This document shows positions 25,142 to 38,200 of a stretch of DNA of 64,000 nt, piece by piece. The notes below the pieces were generated by a model. The model had not been told where the DNA came from. It saw only the letters and a list, made by a program, of their open reading frames with translations, and ran no database searches. Source of the stretch: Stieleria magnilauensis (GTDB lineage: Bacteria; Planctomycetota; Planctomycetia; Pirellulales; Pirellulaceae); the NCBI GenBank assembly GCA_007753675.1, contig CP036432.1:7690233-7754232 (forward strand), in the 5' to 3' direction. The stretch's first letter is position 1, and every line of letters starts with the position of its first letter. The position numbers and the translations under genes were made by a program.

Positions 25142-27135
25142 CGCGGCCTGTCGATTTAGTTCCTGGGGACGGTTGATTCGATTTTGGTTCCGGACGAGGC
25201 TTTTATGGTGCTATGCGGGGCATCCAGAGTCGTTGGTAAGCGTGTTGACGGGATCGTGGCGTTCGCTTGTGGCGGATTTCGTTCGAAATGCCCCCTATCT
25301 CCCCTAGTTTGCTGTTCCGAGCGATTGTGTCGCCGCGGCGGCGCGCAGCTTCGCCAAGTAACTCATGATTTTCTTCAGATTGAATCCGGTCGCCGCCCAG
25401 CGCCATTCTTGATTCACACCTGCGATACCTCGAAGCAGGAATCGCCGCATATCAAGCGTGCTCTTGATCACGGCGAAAGGCGTTTCACCGAAATGCTGAC
25501 GACGAGAGTAAGCCTCTTTGGCTGCAGGCGTTTCCATTCGCGCACGCTGCCGACGTCGCGCTCCTTCATGCTCATCATGCATCGTCTCGCGACCACGTGG
25601 CGGGCCAGGCTTGCGACCACGTCGCTTGCCCGCTCGCTTGTCCGACGAGGTCGCTTCGCTGGACTCCTGGGACGATGCCTCGCTGCTGCTTGCCTCGTCT
25701 TTTGGCTTCACGTTCTTGCGACAACGCCCAGCCAGCGTGCAGCCCTCGCATTCAAAACAGGTGTAAACCTTTCGCTGCACCGGAGAGCCGTCGCCATGCG
25801 TCGTGTTCTCGGTCGTCCGATGTGAAAGCACTTTGCCTGCCGGGCAGTAATAGCAGTCGTTCGCTTCGTCGTACACAAACGCTGCTTTGTCAAATCGTTT
25901 GGTTTGTGGATTAACCGGCAACTGATCAATCTGATCGGCGGCAACGGGCTCAGTCAAATCCGAACGCTCGGCAGGGTTGTTCTCGCGATTGGTTTCGGCA
26001 AGCGGGCCAATCAGTTCGATCTGTTTTTCCTCAGCCGCAGTGAGGTTTTTGCCCGTCGTGTAAGCCGAGTCAGCCATGACTCGCTTAATGTCAATTCCAA
26101 AGTCGTTGGCCACACAGTCGACGATGGTGGCAAATTCGTGGTGTTCGACGTTGCCGATCAAGACGTCCGCCGCAACGATCAGGCCGCTCTGCGTTTCGGT
26201 CGTCGCCATCGGAGTAAAGTTGGCTGCGTAACCACCCTCCTTATTGGGAAGAATGCGACTGTCCGTGTCAGTCTTGGGTAACTGGGCGGGGCCCTTCGTC
26301 CCATTTTTCCTGCGGACTTCGTCCATCGCATTGACCGTCTCCAGATGAGCGGCCAGTTGTGAGCGGCGTGACTTCAAGTTGGCGACGGCGGCGGGGAGGC
26401 GGTCCGCCGAAACGTCCTGGCCGATGAGATCTTCGTCGCATGCGTCGTTGACTTCGAAGGTTTCCAGGGCCTCATCAATTTGCGCGTCAAGTTCTTCGAG
26501 TGCTTTGGCTAATCGTTTGGCCGTCCAAGTCTTGTATTTGTTGGCGTCAGCCAGGATGCGTGTGCCGTCGATGCACAGTTCCGAGAGATTGGCGATCCCC
26601 AGGTTGATCGCCAGCTTGACCATTTGTTTGAAGATGCCTTTGACTGCATCACTATTGTTTCGGCGGAAGTCGCTGATCGTGCTGTGATCGATGCGGCGAC
26701 CGCTGCTAAGCCAGATAAAATCGATCGAATGCTTGAGTTCGTATTCAATGTTCCGGCTGGATCGGATTCGCCGAATCATGGCAAACAGCAGGATCTTTGC
26801 CATTACGCTGGGATGGATCGGCGGCTGACCGAATCCGCCGTTGTAGGCCGCCTCCCAATCAGTCCAGTCCATCTGATCGAGAATCTCGTCGACCAAGCGA
26901 ACGGGATGATCCTGAGGGATGAGTTCCTCCAGGGCGGTGGGAATGAGGACCAGTTGCCCGCGTGGTGTAGGAGCTTCCTGCCAATAGCTGGTCTTGGGTT
27001 GTCTCTGGCTCACTGGGCAAGCCTCCCTGCGTGAGAAGTGAATCGCGACGACGATCCGCCAAGAATAGCAAACATCGTGACGATGCCTACTAAGCCACCT
27101 CCCCTCGTTTTGTGGATACACTAAACCGACAGGCC
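25142..27135 (-). mobile_element. IS1182-family insertion sequence, copy 2 (1994 bp, inverted)
   Basis: Same length and ends as copy 1, in opposite orientation. The plus-strand flanks GCT at 25139-25141 and 27136-27138 (AGC on the element strand) are the apparent 3-bp target duplication. The host codon CTT is split after its second base. The end sequences, the transposase and all antisense frames match copy 1, pointing to very recent movement. Confidence 0.93.
25304..27013 (-). CDS. IS1182-family transposase (copy 2)
   Basis: 569 aa from GTG 27013 with the same AGGGAGG ribosome site as copy 1. The protein is identical to the first copy, including the three acidic catalytic candidates and the Cys-rich insert. 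It is transcribed against the disrupted DUF4347 gene. Confidence 0.95.
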   Translation of the reverse strand: MSQRQPKTSYWQEAPTPRGQLVLIPTALEELIPQDHPVRLVDEILDQMDWTDWEAAYNGGFGQPPIHPSVMAKILLFAMIRRIRSSRNIEYELKHSIDFIWLSSGRRIDHSTISDFRRNNSDAVKGIFKQMVKLAINLGIANLSELCIDGTRILADANKYKTWTAKRLAKALEELDAQIDEALETFEVNDACDEDLIGQDVSADRLPAAVANLKSRRSQLAAHLETVNAMDEVRRKNGTKGPAQLPKTDTDSRILPNKEGGYAANFTPMATTETQSGLIVAADVLIGNVEHHEFATIVDCVANDFGIDIKRVMADSAYTTGKNLTAAEEKQIELIGPLAETNRENNPAERSDLTEPVAADQIDQLPVNPQTKRFDKAAFVYDEANDCYYCPAGKVLSHRTTENTTHGDGSPVQRKVYTCFECEGCTLAGRCRKNVKPKDEASSSEASSQESSEATSSDKRAGKRRGRKPGPPRGRETMHDEHEGARRRQRARMETPAAKEAYSRRQHFGETPFAVIKSTLDMRRFLLRGIAGVNQEWRWAATGFNLKKIMSYLAKLRAAAATQSLGTAN

Positions 27136-30100
27136 GCTTGAGGCGTTGGCCGAATTGACCGGTGCGGACATCGCCGCGTCGGTCGATGACACCGGCAGCG
27201 GCTCGCTCGGCGGCGACTGGGAATTGGAGTTTGCGACCGGACGGATTGAATCCGATCCGATCCTTTCCGAATCCTATGATGCGACGTGGAGCGGATTACT
27301 CGCGACGCCGGAAATCGCGACAACGGGTGAACGACTTGTCAATTCGCCGGCGACGGGGAATCAATCGATCCTCAACCCACACCAGTCGGTCGCGGTCGAC
27401 GGACTGGGCAACAGCATCGTCACCTGGATCGATTACAGTGCCGATCTGAGTGGATCGGCCGTGATGGCGCAGCGATTTGATGCTTCGGGGGCAAAGCTGG
27501 GCGGGCAATTCCAGGTCAACGTCACCACCGCCGGGGATCAGACCTTGCCGGTCGTCACCGCCGACGCCAGTGGGCGATTCGCGATCGCCTACGTTTCCGG
27601 CGATGCAGACGGAACGGGCATTTACGTCCGCCGATACGACGCCAGCGGAGCGGCGATCGATGCCGCGGATGTTTTGGTCAACGCGGGTTCGGAATCGGGC
27701 AACCAAACCAACGTTTCCATCGCAAGTAATAGCGTCAACCAAATCGTGCTGTCGTGGGAAAGTAGCGGCGCGACCGAGGGCATCTATGCACGTAATTTCG
27801 ACTACACCTCCACGCCGGTCGGGAACGCGTTGTCCACGACACTGCTGACCGTGGATACTGATTCATCGGCAACCGACGCCGTGATCGACATCAACGAGGG
27901 CGGACGATTTGTCGTGCTTTGGAAGGATGGTTTGAGCTCGTACGCTCGCAAGTACGATTTTGGGTCGGGGACGGCGTTGAATTCGCGCCTTGACGTCAAC
28001 TATCCGGGAGCGAACGACCGGCAGTTGGCGATCGCGGTCAAGCCGAACAATGACTATCTGATTGTGTACCGCGAGGACAATTTCCTGGGACTGGGAATCT
28101 GGACCCGCACCGTGAAGGACGACGGGACGTTGAATTTCCCGGACCGCATCATTTCGGTCGGTTCGGCGGAAGCGCCTTCGATTGCGATGGATGCGGCAGG
28201 CAACTATGTCATCAGCTACACACAGTTGGACGGCAGCGGCATGGGAGTGAAGTACATCTCCTTTGACGCGACCGACTTTCAGGTCAACGGTGTTGAATCG
28301 GTCAGTCAATCCACGTCCGGATCGCAGATCGCCGCCTCGGTTGCGATGCACGATTTGGACAACTTCGTCGTGGTGTGGAGCGGTCAAGGGGACCAACCAG
28401 GGCAAGTCGACTCGGCGGGCGTCTTCGCCAGACAGTACGGAACGGCAGTCGTTGCAAACACGGCTCCCGTCGCAGACCTGACCGCTGGCGCCCCCTACAC
28501 GATCAATGAGGGCGACTCGCTTTCGCTGGACGGTTCCAATTCCTCCGATGCCAACGGGGACACGCTGACGTTTGCCTGGGACTTGGACAACGACGGGAAC
28601 TTTGGCGAGACCAACGAACCGACGACCGCGACGGCAACGGTCGATTGGGCAACGCTGGCCAGTTTCGGGATCGACGACGACGGGACCTACACCATCGGAT
28701 TACGCGTCGACGATGGAAACGGCGGTGTCACGACCCAGACCACCACCGTCACGGTTGAAAACTCCGGTCCCCTGTTGTCGATCACAGGGAGTAGCAATGC
28801 TGTTGCATCCACGGTTTACACCCTCAATCTTTCCGCAACCGACGCCGGCGACGACAGCATCACAAGCTGGCGTGTGGATTGGGGAGATGGAAGCATCGTC
28901 ACGTATGTCGGTAACCCCAGTAGCGTGACGCACACCTACAACGTCGCGGGGCTTTCTCACAATCTCCTCGTCTCCGCTACCGACGAAGATGGGGTCTGGT
29001 TTGATGCAGACCTTTTCATCGCCACTGAAAACTCCACGCCGGTGTACCGATACGATGCCTTGACGGGAACGTTCGAGACCGGGATCGGCAGCGATGTCAC
29101 ACTGACGAAAGCGAGAAACATGATCTTCGGCGCCGACGGATTGCTTTACGTCACCGCATTCGATACAAGCAATGTGCAGCGATTCAATCCCGTGACAGGA
29201 ATGTTCGTCGACGAGTTTGTCATGTCCGGAAGTGGAGGAATGGATCAAGCCGACGGGATCGCCTTTGGCCCTGACGGCAATCTGTACGTCAGTAGCCATC
29301 GCAACGACAATGTGCTTCGCTATGACGGAACGACAGGGGCGTTTATTGATGAGTTTGTCGTGGCAGGTGCGGGCGGAATGGACCACGCCGCATTCCTCGC
29401 GTTCGGGACCGACGGCAATTTGTACGTCGCCAGCGAGCGAACCGATCGCATCTTACGTTTCGACGGAACGACGGGGGCCTACATCGATGACTTTATCGAT
29501 TTTCAAAGTGGTGGACTGACCGATTCCGCCAGTTTCGGGTTCGGCCCTGACGGGAAGTTTTACGTCGTATCAACCGTCACCGACGAAGTGCTTCGCTATG
29601 ATGCCACCGGTACATTCCTCGATGTCTTTATCACCGCGGGACTGGGGGGATTAGACGATCCCGAAGGCTTGGCGTTTGGTCCGGACGGATTGGTCTATGT
29701 CACGTCGAGGGGCAACGACAACGTCTTGCGATTTGATGCGTCCGGAAATTTCGTGGATGAATACATAGCGAGTGCCGCAGGCCTCTCGCGGCCGCGGGCG
29801 TTTGCGTTTTCGCCAACGCATCAAGTCACCGTGTCGGCGAGCAATGTCGCCCCGGTCGCGTCGAACGTCAATCAAGTTAAGAACTATCTCGAAGGTGACG
29901 CTACGGTTGGGTTGGATAACATCGTCGTGACGGAACCCGATAGCGGAGATGCCGTCACTGCAACGTTAACGCTGAATCTTCCCGGGGCAGGCGTTTTGAC
30001 GACGGGCACATTCGGGGCATCCACCAGTTCGTACGACGTGACGAGCGGCGTTTGGACCGTCAGTGGAAGTGTCGCTGATGTCAATGCAGCGCTCGCGGAT

Positions 30101-32206
30101 GTCTCCTTCACTCCCGCAGCCGACAACGACATTGACGCGCAGGTGACCGTTCATCTCGAAGACTCCTTCGGTGCCGGACCAGCCGACGGGCTGATCCAGT
30201 TGAACGTCACGCCACAGAACGACCCGGCCTTCATCGATCTGGACAACGACAATTCGAGTGGGGCGCCCGGAACCGCTTTCAATGCCGCGTTCGTCGAAGG
30301 CGGCGGCCCCGTTTTCATCGCGGATGGGGCCGATGCGGTGATCACCGACATCGACAACTCGACATTGTCTTCCTTGACCGCCACGATCACCAATGCTCTC
30401 GACGGCGTGGCGGAATCCCTGTCGGCCGACACAAGCGGCACCAGCATTACGGCGTCCTTCACGGGCGGGACGTTGACGCTCAGCGGAGTCGACTCCGTCG
30501 CGAACTACCAGCAAGTGTTGCGGACCGTTCGCTACAACAATGCGTCATCGGCTCCCGATCCGACGACTCGGACGATCAGCCTGGTCGCCAACGATGGCTC
30601 CGCGGACAGCAATGTCGCCAGCGCGAACGTCACGGTGACGCCCGTGAACAGTGCTCCCACGATTGTCGTTCCCGGCACCCAATCGCCGACGGAAGACATT
30701 CCCTGGCAGATCAACGGCATCAGCTTTAACGATCTCGATATCGGAACGGGGACCATGCAGTTTTCGTTCGACGTCAGCCGAGGCAGCTTGACGCTGGATC
30801 TCACGATTACCGGTGGAGTGACGGCGGCAAATGTTTCTGGCAACGGCGGTTCTTCGCTGAGAGTCAACGTGTCGCTTGCCCAGATGAACACGACGCTTGC
30901 GGCCACCAACGGGCTGACCTACGCGAGTGATCCGAATGTCAGTGGAGCGGATGCTCTGGTTGTCGGGGCGAGTGATGGGGCGGCATCGAGCCTCGCCAAC
31001 GTCGACATCAACGTGCTGCCGATCAACGATGCACCGGTCGCGGTCGCGGATTTCTATACCATGGACCCCGGCAGCACCTTGAGCCGCGGACCGGCGGGGC
31101 TACTGGCCAACGACTTTGATGCCGACGGCAACACTCTGACCGTGGTTCCGGTCAGCGGACCTTCGTCGGGGACTCTGACGCTGGGATCGGACGGCTCCTT
31201 TCAATTCACGCCGGTCGCATCATTCTCTGGGACGGTGACCTTCTCGTACGCCGTGACCGATGGCATCACCACGAGTGCGCCGGCTACGGTGGTCATTGAA
31301 GTCTCCTTGCCGATCCGTTCGGCAGACATTCAAAGCGTCAGATCCGATCACGAGCCCGAAGCTCCGCCGGAAGAACCGCCGGCCGACGATGCAGAAGACG
31401 CCGACCAGGTTGACGAGCAGGAGGACTTGTTGAACGAGATCTCGGCCACTGATTCGGGGACCGAGGTGCCGCTGGTGTTCACGCCGCGCGGTGTCGTCCA
31501 ATCCGGTGAGGAAACTCTCCTGACCCTCAGCGTGATGTCTCCACGGGCGGCGACGCAGACCGAAGCGGTTGTGGAAGAAGAGGAGGCCCGCACGTCATCG
31601 GACAGCGAGGACGGTAGTCGCTCACGACGGGATCGCAAGGAGTCGTCGCGTGATGGAGTTTCCTTAGTGGGAGTCGCTAAATTCGACAGCAAGCTGCTGT
31701 GGAGTGACATGGAAGAGTTGGAGCAGGAACTCAAGCAGGGCGACAGCACGCCGTACCTCTTCGCCGGTTCCTTCGCCGGGGTCTCCAGTGCGCTCTCGGT
31801 CGGCTACGTGATGTGGACCGTTCGCGGCGGGCTGCTGGCGACGAGTTTGTTGGCTCATTTGCCGGCGTGGAGTTTCGTCGACCCGCTGTTGGTGCTCAAT
31901 GAGTTCGAGGAGGACCAAGACGGCGAGGATGATTCACTCGAAGAGATGCTGGACAAGAGCGAGTCCGGAAAAAAGGAAGCACACAAGACCAGCCCGGAGG
32001 TTTTCGTTACCGCCGCGGACGATCGCACCGCTTCGCCCGCTACCCTCTGCGAGGGGAGGTGATTGACGCGGACAATCAGAAACACCCATTCAATTCATTC
32101 CTTCGTTACCAAGATCTCGGACGTTTCTCATTCACGCCGAGGAATCTGACCTACCTTTTTAGAGACGCGTCCCCCTTCCAGATTCCGGCTCTCCCAAGAT
32201 TCCGCC

Positions 32207-35200
32207 ATGCCCTGGCTCAGTCGTAAACGAAAGAACGATTCTTCGTTGGCAGGCCGAGGCAGGCATTTGCTCGACGCGGCAGTGTTGGAGAAGCGATTGC
32301 TGTTCAGTGCAACGCCGATCGCGCCGCCGGTTGATCTGGCAAGTACGGGGGTGGACGTGGACGAGCCCGAAGCGATCGATGTTACTGCCGCCGACACGGT
32401 GAGTGACGTCGGAAGCGGTAAGCAATCGGACGACCAGTCGCAACAATCCCGTCGTTTGGAACTGGTTTTCGTCGATGCGGGAATCGAGGATTACCAACAA
32501 CTGCTCGACGACTTGCGATCCGATCGCGGAAACGCGGACTTGGAAATCTATTTGCTCGACGGGGCACGCAACGGGATCGACCAGGTCGGCGAGATCCTCT
32601 CCGGCTACACGGACGTGGACGCCGTTCACTTCGTCTCACACGGCACCCAAGGCCAGTTCCAACTGGGCAACACTTGGCTTTCGATTGACAACTTGGATGC
32701 CCACGCTGGATCCATTGCCAGTTGGAACGATTCGCTGCGGGACGGGGCCGACCTGTTGATCTACGGCTGTGACTTGGCGGCGAGTGATGATGGTAGGGCA
32801 CTGGTGCGGTCGCTCGGGGAACTGTGCAACTGTGATGTCGCGGCCAGCGACGACAAGACGGGACAGCAAACGCTAGGGGGCGACTGGGATTTGGAATTTG
32901 TCGTCGGCGGAATCGACACTGACATTGCGTTCGGTTCACCGCTTCAGCGGGAATGGTACGGTTTGCTGGCTGGATCAAGAATCGACGGAAAGATCTATGA
33001 GGACGTTAATGGAAACGGCGACGTCGCAGACGATGGTGTAGGGGTCGGCGGTGTCACGGTCGATATCTACTTGGACGACGGGACGACGGTTGATGCGCCT
33101 GATTCCGGCGACAGTCTTGTCGGTACAGATACCACAAACGTGACGGGCGCGTACTCCATCAACGGTTTGGCCGATGGGACCTACTGGGTGATCGTTCATT
33201 CGCTGCAAATCGCGCCGGATGCGGGATTCAATTTCGGCTATGCCCAGGGCGATGTTTGGGCGGAACAAACGTTCGGCGACACCGGAAGCGTATCGTTCGA
33301 TGGCGTTTCTTACAGTTTTTCTGGGGCAGCGGGCGCCCACTTTGGCGGCATGCAAGCGGGCGTTTCCGATGATGCGACCTCGTTGACCACGGCACAACAC
33401 GTCACACGCGTCGTCCTCTCGGGAAGCAATGTGACCGTCGATTACGGATTTAGTTTTCAATCTGTCTCTCACACCGCTGATGCCGATCACGACCTTGTGA
33501 ACAATCGTTTTTCACAAGGATCGTTGCGACAGGCGGTGCTGAATGACAATGCGGTGGTCGGCGCGAGCACGATTGCGCTGCCGGCAGGGACGTATACGAA
33601 TGCGTTAGCGACCGACATGGGGGTGCTGGATGACCTGACCCTAAACGGTGCCGATCGCAGCACCACGATCATTGACGGAGCCGGCGTCTCCCGAAGCTTT
33701 GACGTCAACGGAACCTTGAACCTCTCCGATGCGACGATTCAGGGTGGCGGTGGTTACACCAAGGGCGGTGCAATCCATGTTAGTTCTGGTGGCGTGGTCG
33801 ATCTCGCCCGAGTCGTGCTGACGGGCAATACGGCGGACCAAGGTGCTGCGATTTTCAATGGTGGAGTGCTTACCGCGACAGATGTTGACATCTCCGGTAA
33901 CACCGGCGGCGGGGGAAGCCCGACCGGCGGTGGGATTCATAACACGGAAGATTTGACGCTCAATCGGGTCACCATTCGCAACAATACGGCCGAATTCGGC
34001 GGCGGGATTTACGTCGCGAATTCGTCATCGAACGTTTCGCTGACGAACGTCACGATCAGCGGCAATTCGGTGTCGGGGGCAGGTGAAGGAGGTGGGATTT
34101 GGACGCGAGCGGCCGTCAACTTGGTGAATTCCACGATCGCGTCCAATACCGCGGTCGACGGTGGCGGCATCTTCAACGATGACAGCGGGCCGGTCGTGAC
34201 GATCACCAACACGTTGATCGGAGACAACACGGCCTCGGTCAATCCTGATGTGTTCGGCGGATTCACCAGCGACGGATCGAATCTGATTGAGAACACAACC
34301 GGAGGCACGGGATTCGATCCGGGCGACATCACCGGCGTCGACCCCAATTTGAATCCGCTGGCCGATAATGGTGGCTACACGCTGACTCATGCCCTCCAGA
34401 GGACCAGTCAAGCGAGAGACAACGGCACCACAGTCGGCGCGCCGGCAATCGATCAGCGAGGCAAGTCGCGTTACGCGGCGTATGACATCGGGGCATTCGA
34501 ATTGCCGTCGCTGATCGTGACGACGGCCGACGATGTGCTGGATGCACCCGACTCGTCAACCATCAGTGCGTTGCTGAGCAACAAGGGCGGCGATGGGGAA
34601 ATCTCGTTGCGTGAAGCGATCCTCGCCGCTAATGGCACCGTCGGGCTGGATGAAATCCATTTCGATATTGCGGGTGCCGGCCCCCATGTCATCAACATCG
34701 ATGCGATCCTCGGCGCGCTGCCGACAATTACAGAAGCTGTTGTCATTGACGGCTACACACAGACGGGGGCATCTGCCAACACGTTGGCAGTGGGCAACGA
34801 CGCGGTATTGAAAATCGCCATCGACGGATTTCCATCTGGTTTGAGCGTGGATGGGTTGACGCTGGCAAGCAGCGGCAGCACGATCCGCGGGCTCAATATT
34901 CGTGGCTTCAAGAAGAGTGGTATCGAGATCACCGCCAACGGCAACACGATCGTCGGCAATTTCATCGGAACCAACATCACCGGTACGTCGGCTATCTCAA
35001 ACGATGACGCCGCGATCAATGTTCTCTCGGCGAACAATCAGATCGGCGGTGCCGCGCCTGCCGACCGCAACGTGATCTCCGGCAACAAACTCGAAGGGAT
35101 TCTGATCGCCGGATCGGGCAACAATGGAAACACGATTCAAGGGAACTATATCGGGACGACCGCCGACGGCCTGTCTAACTTGCAGAACCAAGCCGAGGGA

Positions 35201-38200
35201 ATCTACATCCAAAACGGATCGTCGAACAATCAGATCGGCGGATCGGGGGCAGGCGAAGGCAATCTGATCTCCGGTAACAAGAAGTCGGGAATTCACCTCA
35301 AGGACGCCACGACCACCGGCAACATCATCCAAGGAAACTTAATCGGAGTCGATCGGGACGGCAATTCATCGCTGGCGATGAGTAACGAGGCCAGTGCCAT
35401 AGTGAGTGATGGGAACAATAACGTCTTTGGGGGGAGCGATCCGGGCGAAGGCAACACGATCTCCTCGTTGGAACCGCTCAAACATGGTATCGAACTCGGT
35501 GGTGGTACCGGGAACCTGATTAGCGGCAACAGCATCTTCGATGTCTCGGGATCTGGCATCTTTCTGGTTCCCGCGAGTGGCGCCAACACGGAACCGACGC
35601 CACTGACATTGGCCAATGCCGCTACGACGGGGACGACGCTGAGCATCGATGGCACGTACTCCGAAGGACCAGGAGTCACCTTGATAGTCGATTTCTTCTC
35701 CAATCCCACGTCGGCCACCGAAGAAGGGAAGGTCTATCTCGGCAGCGACACGTTCGTGACCGACGGTTCCGGGACGTTTACCTCGCTAATCACCGCCACC
35801 GTTCCTGTCGGCGATTACATCACCGCAACGCATCGCAATTCCGGCAACAATACAGCGGCATTTAGCAACAACTTCCAAGCCGTCGGTGCCGGGCCTCCGG
35901 TGATCACCGGGCTGGCCGGCGATACGCTCTCTTACAGCGAAGGCGATGGGGCGAAAGTCATCGAGCAGGGCGTCAACGCGGTCGTGACTGACGGCGATTC
36001 GGCTGATTTCGACACCGGCAATCTGACGGTGGCGATTCTCGCAGGCGGTGATGCAAGCGAAGATCTGCTGTCGATCCGTGACCAGGGCCCGGGTGTCGGA
36101 AACATTAGCGTTTCCGGCAGCAACGTCTTGTATGACTTCGGCGGTGGGCCGATCGTGATCGGTTCGTTTACCGGGGGCACGGCGGGTGCCGATCTGGTCG
36201 TGACCTTCAACGCCAATGCCACCGCCGTGTCGGCCGATGCGTTGATCGAAAACATCACCTACCAAAACACCGACACCGACAATCCCACGACCTCCGCCCG
36301 CACGATTCGATTCACGCTCAACGACGGCGACGGCGGAACGTCTGCAAACTATGACACCACGGTGAACGTTGCCGCACAGAACGACGTCCCGACGATCAGC
36401 AACCTGGCCGGTGACACGCTCAATTTCACCGAAGGCAATTCGGCAACAGTCATCGAGCAAGGCGGGGACGTGACGGTCAGCGACGTGGATTCAGCCGACT
36501 TCGCCGCGGGCAGTTTGACCGTGTCGGTCGTCGCCGGTGGCGATGCATCCGAAGACGTGCTGGCAATCCGTGATCAAGGTCCGGGCGTCGGAAACATTTC
36601 CCTTTCCGGCGGCAACGTGCTGTACGACTTCGGCGGCGGTCCGGTCGGGATCGGCACGTCTAGCGGTGGGTCTGCAGGTGCGGATTTGGTGGTGCTCTTC
36701 AATGCCAATGCCAACGCGACCGCCGTCGACGCCTTGATCGAGAACATCACCTACCAGAACGTCGACACCGATAACCCGACCACCGCGTCGCGGACGATTC
36801 GATACACGCTCAACGATGGCGATGGCGGCAGCAGCGCCGACCATGACACCACCGTCAACGTCGCAGCGGTGAACGACGCGGCGACGTTAGCTGACATCGC
36901 CGGTGACGGGTTCGCCTACATCCAGGGTGCCGGTGCCCTGGTGATCGACCAGGGCGGTGATGCGGTAGTGGCTGACGTCGATTCGGCCGATTTCAACTCG
37001 GGTAGCCTGTCGGTTTCGATCGCCGCCGGAAACGACGCCAGTGAAGACGTGCTGGCGATTCGCAACCAGGGAACAAACCCGACTGAAATCAGCGTCGTGG
37101 GCTCCAGCGTCTTCTACAACTTTGGTGCCGGATCGGTGTTGATCGGAACCTGGGCCGGTGGCAGCGGCGGCGCAGACCTGGTCGTGACGCTGAATTCATC
37201 CGCCGACGCGACAGCGACCTCTGCCTTGTTGCGGAACATCACGTACGAGAATACGGACACCGTCGCCGCGACCACGGGAACACGTACGATTCGCTTCACC
37301 GTCAATGACGGCGATGGCGCGGTCAGTTTGAATCACGACGCCACGGTCAACGTCGTGCAAGGTGCACCGGGAGGCGTGTTGAGCGGTCTGGCGTTGTGGT
37401 TGAGGGCTGACGCCGGTGTCACCATCGGCTTGGGCGGGGTCAGCCAATGGGAAAACCAGGTCACCAACGCGACGCTGTCCGATCTGCAACAAGTCCTCGC
37501 CACTCAGCGCCCCGATCTGATCGCGTCCGGCTTGAATTTTAACCCGATCATTTCGTTTGATGGCATCGATGATCATTTGGCGGACCTCACCGTTTTGGGA
37601 TCCGACCTCTTTGGAACCGATTCCGCCTCCCTTTTCCTCGCCGGAAGCACCAACGGTTCCAATGGAGTGATGTTGCAGTGGATTGACACGCTCAGCAACC
37701 GGGTGAATCTCGAAGACGACATTCGATTTGACTTTGGCGATCTGACGAATGATCAATTGACCGCTTCGGCGCCGAGTGCCGGATACCACATTATCAATGC
37801 CCAAACGGCGCCCGGCAGTCCCGCCGGCCTGAGCATCAACATCGATGGTCGGCAAACCGCATCGGGAAATGCAAGCGTCGGCGCTCCACTGGACAACACT
37901 CAATTCGGGCAATTCTTCTTGGGTGAGTATCCGGGCGGAGGATTCAACGATGATCTGGACGTCGGCGAAATCGTGATCTTTAAGACGGACCTCAGTGCGA
38001 CGGATCGATTAAAAGTGGACTCGTATCTGGCCATCAAATATGGTCTCACGCTCGATCAAACCACCGGCACGAACTACCTCGATTCGATGGGGGCGGTCGT
38101 CTGGAACGCTGCGACGAACACCGGATACGACAACGACATCGCCGGAATCGGACAAGACAACGCATCGATGCTGGCTCAGGGACAATCTCGATCCGACAAC

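Larger units (their letters stand above)
24516..32062 (+). pseudogene. Giant LEPR-XLL/DUF4347 surface protein gene, interrupted by IS1182 copy 2
   Basis: The 5' part (24516-25141, GTG start) and the 3' part (27139-32062) rejoin in frame when the element and one 3-bp target copy are removed, giving 1849 aa. As inserted, the 1997 extra bases shift the frame and the 5' product would stop at 25307. Layout: N-terminal LLDAAVLEKRLLFSATP (LEPR-XLL-like); DUF4347 with VLSHG (His154) and YGCELA (Cys197), cut at codon 209; propeller-like segments; PKD-like domains near 28460-28770 and 28780-28990; a six-repeat NHL-like propeller at about 29030-29830; cadherin-like modules; an acidic linker; and a C-terminal hydrophobic segment shared with the next gene. 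It is a tandem paralogue of the intact 2943-aa gene and is probably non-functional. Confidence 0.9.

Noticed and set aside
27146-32062. Separate 1638-aa gene after the insertion sequence
   Set aside because: It begins inside the DUF4347 domain without a start region and joins in frame to the 5' part when the element is removed.
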